Positions 57,961-64,000 of a stretch of 64,000 bases of DNA are shown piece by piece; position 1 is the first letter of the stretch; each line of letters begins with the position of its first letter. Origin of the DNA: Aphelenchoides besseyi (lineage: Eukaryota; Nematoda; Chromadorea; Rhabditida; Aphelenchoididae). The DNA lies in contig JAMPIQ010000002.1 in NCBI GenBank assembly GCA_024699855.1, positions 868,001-932,000 of the forward strand, in the 5' to 3' direction. The notes under the pieces are model-generated. The model had not been told where the DNA came from. It was given only the letters and a program-made list of their open reading frames with translations, and did not search any database. Position numbers and translations under genes: made by a program.

Positions 57961-59114
57961 AATATTATAGTGGATATATGATAGTAGAAGAGTGAGATTA
58001 AAAAGCAACCGAGTAGTCTCAACGATCGTAGATATAAGCAGTTGTGGAAATTGAATTGAACTTCCGAGACGTTTATTTCTTTTCTTTCTATTGGTCTTCA
58101 GATTGAGAACAACAAACAACGTTACAATTTATTCTTATGACAAAACAACAACACTATTGCAACAACAGAACAGCGATCAACCTTCTTCTTTTCTCCAAAT
58201 CCTTGACTTCAACTGCACGCTTCACTCCTGATGGTTGAGTTTTTCGCTCGATGGAGTCCTGGAAATTTTGGATGCATGGCGCGAGTTGATCCAATCGCCA
58301 GATCAAACCACTAACGTTGAAATAAAGGAAGTCGTTCTCTCGGATAAGACTTACCATCATCGCAAAAGTGTGCCTTGACTGCCACCGCACCATTCTTGTC
58401 CATCTCAGCTACCGACGCAAAAATATTCGAACTCAATTTTCAACCGTTTTGACAACATGCCGTTGATAACATTACAGCCCATTATCGCCGATTCAAACTT
58501 GCGAATCGTCATCATTCGTGGAATATACTTCATCAGAAAAGTACGTCCAATTCTGCAAACAATAAATACCGTAATGACAATTTAACTAGAAATTCACCAA
58601 TTGGATCTTGTTCGGCAACTCATTTCATTGTGCCAAAGTGATCTTGCCGTAGTGCTGCTTCGCTTTCATTCCAGACTTCAATGTTGCCTTGAACTTCAAC
58701 GCTTAATAGCCTTTCGCACATTTTCAACTGTTTGTGAAGCGGAGCGCGACTGAAGCGAATTTGAGGATACGGAATTCATTCGGTCATTGCGATAAGAAGT
58801 ACCTACAACAAAGCATGTTATAATGGAGTGCATTCTCAAAACTTACATTGCTTGCATGTAAACTCAACTTACCAAAATTGAATGTCATTTCATCCCAAGT
58901 CACAACTTCAACGTTTCCACCTTCCAATTGAAATTCGAACTCGAAGAGCGACGCATTATGATCCTCGAGTTTCTGAACTTTCACTGATAGAAACGCGACC
59001 AATCAATGCATCTCGACGATCGAGTTAACTGGATACAACGCATAAAAGTCTTTGTGATGTGAAATAGGGAAACCCATAACGTCAAGCAAAAATTGATTGA
59101 ACGATCACTGAAAA
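57961..59114 (-). other. scattered coding-like minus-strand blocks
   Basis: 58784-59002 reads VKVQKLEDHNASLFEFEFQL then GGNVEVVTWDEMTFNFGKL, and about 58410-58560 reads RIGRTFLMKYIPRMMTIRKF. They could be exons of one minus-strand gene (the first is weakly OB-fold-like), but I could not join them, and the assembly gap follows at once. Confidence 0.35.
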
Positions 59115-59214
59115 NNNNNNNNNNNNNNNNNNNNNNNNNNNNNNNNNNNNNNNNNNNNNNNNNNNNNNNNNNNNNNNNNNNNNNNNNNNNNNNNNNNNNN
59201 NNNNNNNNNNNNNN
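59115..59214. other. assembly gap (100 N)
   Basis: One hundred undetermined bases, a conventional scaffold gap. The true gap size is unknown, so linkage across it depends on scaffolding. Confidence 0.99.
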
Positions 59215-59621
59215 ACTTTCCTCCACTAACGGCTCAAGACCGGAGCTCCGTCTTTTTGACTGTAAGGATTGTTGTGCGATAGCAACGGATTGACTTTAGA
59301 CAACAGGAAACGGACCTAAAAACATTGTTGAGAATAGTAATCAATGGCAACAACACGTTGGCGATTGCACCGAGTAACTTACGAGCAGACTCAAATTTAC
59401 TTAAACGTCTCTCATCTGCCTAGTGTGTTTGTTTAGTCAAAATCTTGTTTTCAACACTCCTGTAGGCCCATTTAATTGGTAGCAAAAACCTGCTATTAAG
59501 TTAAATTGTTTGCAAATTATTGAACTTTAAGATCTATTCTATTACTGTAGCCACCAAGTTGTTTTATGGTGCGTGTCATTTTGATTAACGTCCTTATAAA
59601 CAGTTTTTTAAATTTTTTTGC
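59215..59621. other. no gene recognised
   Basis: Between the gap and the transposon end; AT-rich, no motif. Confidence 0.4.
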
Positions 59622-59877
59622 GGGTACTTTTGCAGTTTAGTCCCACCGGATAATTGCACTTTGGCCCGCCGGATAAATGCAGTTGGGCCCCCTCTGAAGA
59701 AAAAAAATCAAGTTTTTGAGTCGCGGTTGCGCGTTTTAAGCAGTTGACCGGATGTTTACGACTTCGAAGGTTTAATGAACGTTTCTGGTGGCAAATTACC
59801 TTGTGAAAAATCAAAACATTTGTCGAAAATCGTGTTTTCCGTCAGTCAACTCGTGTTTTTTCTACTATTTGGCTGTT

Positions 59878-60843
59878 ATGGACGAGTTGATTGATTTTAC
59901 GTTTGCGGATCTCTACGAAAAGCTCAAATGGGACGACGAGAATTTCATCGCTTGGCTTCAACATCTCAAGCTCCTGTTCGGCAATACTCGACGTTGTGTT
60001 TGTGGCGGCAAGATGACCATCCGCCCAGTAAAGCCGGTCGTCGTTACGGTAATTACCGATGCACCACCAAAGACTGTCGCAAAAAAAGGGTTGCTTACGG
60101 ACACGTTTTTTGAAGGAGCCCATCTCGAGTTAAAAGAAGTACCACCCTCCTTCCTTACTCTAGTTTTGATTCGTACTTCCAGATCTTCCAACTTTACTTT
60201 TGTTGTTTCGAAATGTCTTCTCACAAACTGTTGCAATTCCAAATGAAACGCGCCGATCATACGACAATTGGAGAACATACAATTGGTCGATTACAAAAAT
60301 TTTTTGCGAGATGTTTGTGTCGAGTATTTCGTTCGTAATCCAATTCGTATTGTTGGAGAGGGCTGTCGAGTTCAAATTGACAAAGCATTTGTGACCAAAC
60401 GAAAATACAACAAAGGACGACTGGTCAACGAAGCGGTCATGATTTTTGGAGGAATCGAAGAGGAAACGGGGAAGTGTTTTATTTGGCCGGTGGAACGACG
60501 CGATTCGGAGACTCTTTTGGCGTTAATTCAAAAATACATCTTGCCGGGAACAACAATCCACAGCGACTGTTGGCGTGCATACGGTGGAATCGCAAATCTT
60601 TCTGAAGGTTATCAACACTTGACTGTGAACCACAGCGTCAATTTCGTCGATCCAGTTACCCACACCAACAAGATTGAGCAGTTGTGGCAAAAATTCAAGC
60701 GCCGTCACAAGCACGAATTCGGGACTGCACGATCAGTATTTGAGGAATACGTGGCAGACTTTTGTTGGCGTCAACAGTTTCGTGGACCGAACGTAATGTA
60801 CAATTTGTGGTCTCAAATTGCTGAGTACTATCCCGTTCAATGA
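59878..60843 (+). pseudogene. Merlin (IS1595/ISXO2-like) transposase
   Basis: The start MDELIDFTFADLYEKLKWDD leads to a zinc ribbon split over two frames (RRCVCGGKMTIRP, then YRCTTKDCRKKRVAYG). The DDE domain from 60268 is open: VQIDKAFVTKRKYNKGR (first Asp; the usual following Glu is Lys), FGGIEEETGKCFIWPVERR, HSDCWRAYGG (second Asp), NHSVNFVDP, HTNKIEQLWQKFKRR (Glu). It ends at 60843. At least two small frameshifts lie between 60040 and 60270, so the N-terminus is not continuous as written. Confidence 0.85.
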
Positions 60844-61317
60844 TGTCCTCAACAGTTAACAACTGCTTTGATGCTATCGGGACAATTTAATTCCCTTTAT
60901 TTGTTATTTTATTTTTTAAAAATTCCGTCGGGGGCACACCGGGCAGAATCGGGCGTTACCCTGAAACTTTTTCCCTGATGTGGCATTGTGTCTGAATAAA
61001 TTGTTCGCCTTAAGAGATAAATAAATTTGACAAAAATAGTCCAATTTGCATGAAGAACGAAATGTTAAAGAGCTTTCGGGCTATCGAATGATACCAAACA
61101 CTCATCATGGCATTCTGTTTTTGGTCGTTTTTTCGATCATTTTCTCGGTCCCGCTTTGCGGTGGTCAACTTTAAGTCGTTGTAAAAAAGGTTGCGTCGCG
61201 CGTATTTCAATTTCAGCGTGTAGAATTGTTCGTTATGACGTGCCGTATCTATGTTGCAAATTTCGTGTCGATAGGAGCACTTTTGACAGTTATTTAGCAA
61301 CTTTTCTATTACAGATA

Positions 61318-63288
61318 TGGAGAAAAAACGCTCAAAAACAGGCTGCTGCTCGAGCCGGAATTCAAAAACGGCAACAAGAAGTGGAACGACGACGTCAGCA
61401 GGGCGAAAGGATGAACGAGAAACGCCGACGACGATCAATGGACGATGGACTAGTTGCTGGACCTTCGATGCAACAACCGCCAGCTCCTCCAGTTGTCACT
61501 CGTTCCAATGTGTCCAACGAACTTGTTAATGCTCGCATTCAAATCTTGGAACATCAACGGTATTTTTAGAAGTTAATCTGTTAGTTTAATGTCGATTCTT
61601 TAGAACGATTGCAACTTTGACCGAAGAAAACGTTGAATTGCGTCGTGAGATTGCCGAACTTCGTCAAGAGAACTCGGAACTTACGTTGATCAATGAGACA
61701 TGGTCGCTCTTACAAGAAACGCCGTCTCAACAATCTTCAAGCAGTTCAACTCCGAGATCTCGACAAACTTCTGGTCAAACAGCACAACAATCGGCATCTG
61801 ATTCAAACGTCACTTTTGGTGCTTCAACTTCTCAAAATCCAGCACCGTCCTCAAGCCGCAATACTCTGTTCAGTGGAGTACGAAAAGTATTTGGAAACCT
61901 GAAAATTCGGCAGAAGAATGAATGGACGAAACGTCTTCGAGAACTTGGGGTTCCGATTGATACCACCGACAAAGTAAAGTTCACCGCTGGACAATGTCGA
62001 GATATCCGCCGTCTCCTCAACTTGCGTAAGCGTCAGTATGGAGCTTTGGCAAAACTTTGGCCAAAACTGATGTCTTACGAATCTGTTCGATTAGCTCAAT
62101 TGAATCAGGTCGAGGAGATTGGTGGATTTGGTTCAACGGAAATTCGGGACAACAAGAATCGAGTGGTGTCAATTTGTTTTGCCAAGGATGTTCGTTGTTT
62201 GGCCGTCAAGTACATCGAAAGACTTGTGCATTACGAATGGAATGATGAAACGCCAGAAGCAATCAATTTGGTTTTCACCGCAGATGGAGGTGGTCGATAC
62301 GTCAAGATCGGATTTTTTCTGCTCAACTCGAGTGGCGAACCCGGGATCACCTCGCAACTTGGTTGTTGTTGCAGCATACGATGGACCAGAGCAAACTGAA
62401 GTTTTGAAGGTGGCAGCTTCAAAGATCTTCGAGTTTGCCGCGGAAGTTGCTCAACATGGCTTGGAGATCGATGGTAAACAACTGAACGTCGTCCCACTCT
62501 TCTCGTCTGACATCAAAATGTTGAGCATCGTTGCCGGCACAAACCCACCAGGTGCTCGATTCTTTTGCCCATGGGGGAATGTGGATCGACATGAACATCG
62601 ACTTCAAGAAGCTGAATGCGTTCCATGGATTGATGATCAACACCCAAATCGTCTCATCAATTTGCCGCTTATCAACTTTGCTGTTCCACCTCTTCACGTT
62701 CTGATGCGTTTGGTCAACGGCCCTTTGGAGCAAATGTGGAAAAACGAAGAGCAGAAGAACCAGCTGAAGTCGATTTTCCGTCTTGCCGGAGTCCAACTAA
62801 CTCACAAAACGAAGTCGTTGCTCAATGGTGGTGATTGTCAAAAATTCTTGAACTTCATCATCGATACGCACGAACGATGGGAAACTGACCGATCGACTAG
62901 CAATTTCAACGATCTCGAATACCATGAAGTCTTCTTGGACATTGGGCGTTTGAGCAAGTATGCTTTAGTCATCGACAGAAGTTTCACAGAAGACGAATTG
63001 TTGTATTTGGACGAAACAATTGTTCACGTTGCCACATCATGGCGAAACAACAATTTGCCGTCCATCAACATGCTCCACTTTGTCGAAGCTCATTTGTTGG
63101 ATTTTGTTAAGCGATTCGGATCATGGGGCCGATTTGGTGAACAGATCATCGAGCACGTTCACAAATATGGGAACAGAAGCGACGATCTAAACTTCGGCTT
63201 CAATGAAAACAAGCGGCTCCAGCATTTTCTGACCGATCATCTCCGTCTTGTGTTAGCGGACCGTTCATTAGTTGTTTTTAATGAATAA
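61318..63288 (+). pseudogene. second transposon-type protein, one or two frameshifts
   Basis: A TTCTATTACAG acceptor precedes AT-ATG. The N-terminal part is a basic coiled coil (QKQAAARAGIQKRQQEVERR; LTEENVELRREIAELRQE) with a 42-base intron at 61560, then a Ser/Gln-rich linker and a basic block (KWLRE-like RLRELGVPIDTTDKVKFT). The core has FTADGGGRYVKIGF, LFSSDIKMLSIVAG, RFFCPWGNVDRHEHRLQE, VPPLHVLMRLVNGPLEQM and SINMLHFVEAHLLDFVKRFG with WGRFGEQIIEHVH. The last motif (His/Glu helix, then GEQ...E..H) occurs in repeat-encoded proteins of several animals. Shifts lie near 61328 (A6) and 62342 (CCCGGG). Confidence 0.7.
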
Positions 63289-63474
63289 ATAAACGATAAA
63301 ATAAATTGTTGTCAAAGCAAAAAAGACGCTTCCAAGCGGACCAAAAAAATCCCGTTTGAATTGGCGCGCATTTTCAAAGAGCGAAAAGCTAACGCCGGCT
63401 TTAGCTGTCGTCTGCCCGGTGTGCGGGGGGTCCAACAGCATTTTTCAAGGGGGGGCTAAACTGCAAAAGTACCC

Positions 63475-63703
63475 TTTTGGGCGTTTGGAGGTTTGGAAAT
63501 TGCCGTTGAAGATCGTTGAAACATGAAAGTGTGGGCAACTAGAATGCAACGACGAAGACCGAGAAGTGAAATGCTTTTGATCAATTAATGGAATCTTATT
63601 GACGTTTTAAAAGACCCCCAATATGTTTATTTTGTGAATGTAAGAACCTGGAAACTATCAGAGAAACGGATTATAACCAATGATGTTTAAGTGGAAAAAG
63701 AGA
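63475..63703. other. short spacer
   Basis: No feature recognised between the transposon end and the receptor gene. Confidence 0.4.
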
Positions 63704-64000
63704 TCAGGTCATACTTTGCACCGTAGAAGTTGATCGTTGAGAGGAAGAACGGAGAAAGAAGAGTCGTGAGATGAATCGAAATAACGCGTCTTTGTATAAT
63801 TTGATAAAAACAATTGTAAAAGTAGAGTTCAAAGCCGGAAACCACGTAAACAAGCTCTCCGCTATCATGTTAACAATTGCTGAATCATAGGAGAAGTAAA
63901 CGGAAATCTGCATAAACAGTTCAGGTAACACAACGATAACCGTAAACATAATCATCTGAAAGGCATTGAAATGAAGAGTCTTTATTTAACTTACTCGGAT
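63704..64000 (-). CDS. serpentine (7TM) chemoreceptor-type protein, C-terminal part
   Basis: The last exon 63955-63704 (84 codons with stop) and the end of the previous exon (64000-63995) are in view, with a GTAAGT...TTTCAG intron. It starts MIMFTVIVVLPELFMQISVY (membrane helix 6), continues through a seventh helix ending WFPALNSTFTIVFIKLYKDA, and ends in a short Ser/Arg-rich tail (FFLRSSSQRSTSTVQ). This is the end of a nematode str/srh-like G-protein-coupled receptor, usually expressed in sensory neurons. The subfamily cannot be set from the fragment. The 5' part lies beyond the window. Confidence 0.7.

Larger units (their letters stand above)
59622..63474. mobile_element. Merlin-type TIR transposon enclosing two transposase-like units
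   Basis: The ends match as inverted repeats: GGGTACTTTTGCAGTTTAG at 59622 and its complement ending at 63474, with weaker similarity for about 50 bases. Inside are a Merlin (IS1595-like) transposase at 59878-60843 and an unrelated long protein at 61318-63288. A second inverted pair (GCACACCGGGCAGA at about 60941 and its complement near 63415) flanks the second protein alone, which suggests nesting. Confidence 0.8.

Noticed and set aside
61010..61438. 142-codon minus-strand open frame
   Set aside because: Opposite to the transposon's second gene and overlapping its first exon; no motif.
1..64000. CRISPR arrays, prokaryotic operons, Shine-Dalgarno sites, integrons
   Set aside because: None seen; introns, trans-splicing signals and transposon types are eukaryotic.

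Overview
This window looks like nuclear DNA of a nematode. The main reasons are two near-identical spliced-leader (SL1-type) RNA genes (about 22361 and 46445), many introns of only about 40-50 bases, splice acceptors sitting directly in front of start codons (TTTCAG then ATG), and nematode-style families such as a serpentine receptor and BTB proteins. The species cannot be told from the sequence. I rebuilt exon structures by hand; where I give an exon set, its lengths add up to an open frame unless I say otherwise.

Layout. 0.4-13 kb is a normal gene-dense stretch: a Cys-rich membrane protein (-), a GT31 glycosyltransferase (+), an HSDL2-like short-chain dehydrogenase and a GH27 alpha-galactosidase (both -, tandem, possibly an operon), a thioredoxin-glutathione-reductase-like protein (+) that has lost its redox cysteines, and a small secreted protein (+). 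11-17 kb is a mosaic: pieces copied from 27.7-28.4 kb (direct), 32.6-33.3 kb (inverted, the 3' end of a P-glycoprotein gene) and 46.6-47.7 kb (direct) lie next to a broken BEL/Pao retroelement. 18-27 kb is transposon-rich: three decayed Tc1/mariner relics, a long-TIR deletion element, an SL RNA gene and a pogo/Tigger-like element with about 317-bp TIRs that end in tRNA-like sequence. 27-37 kb holds a minimal HMG-box protein, a small GPI-type secreted protein, a BTB gene, a coiled-coil protein and a complete 23-exon ABCB transporter. 38-47 kb is sparse: a deleted mariner, a Cys-rich secreted peptide, two small genes, a BTB pseudogene, and the second SL RNA gene. 47.7-58 kb is a Helitron-type element (ULP1-like protease, Rep/PIF1 helicase, RPA-like protein, then a G-poor tandem-repeat tail). 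59.1 kb is an assembly gap. 59.6-63.5 kb is a Merlin-type TIR element that also encloses a second transposase-like protein. The window ends inside a serpentine receptor gene (-).

Many single-base frameshifts, both in transposons and in the otherwise intact ABCB gene, fall at or near homopolymer runs, and the duplicated copies differ from each other at such runs. Part of the 'pseudogene' signal may therefore be consensus error rather than decay. The observations most worth following are the TGR-like pseudoenzyme, the SL RNA genes, the 5-base exon in the alpha-galactosidase, the mosaic of local duplications, and the two transposase-like units inside one TIR pair.
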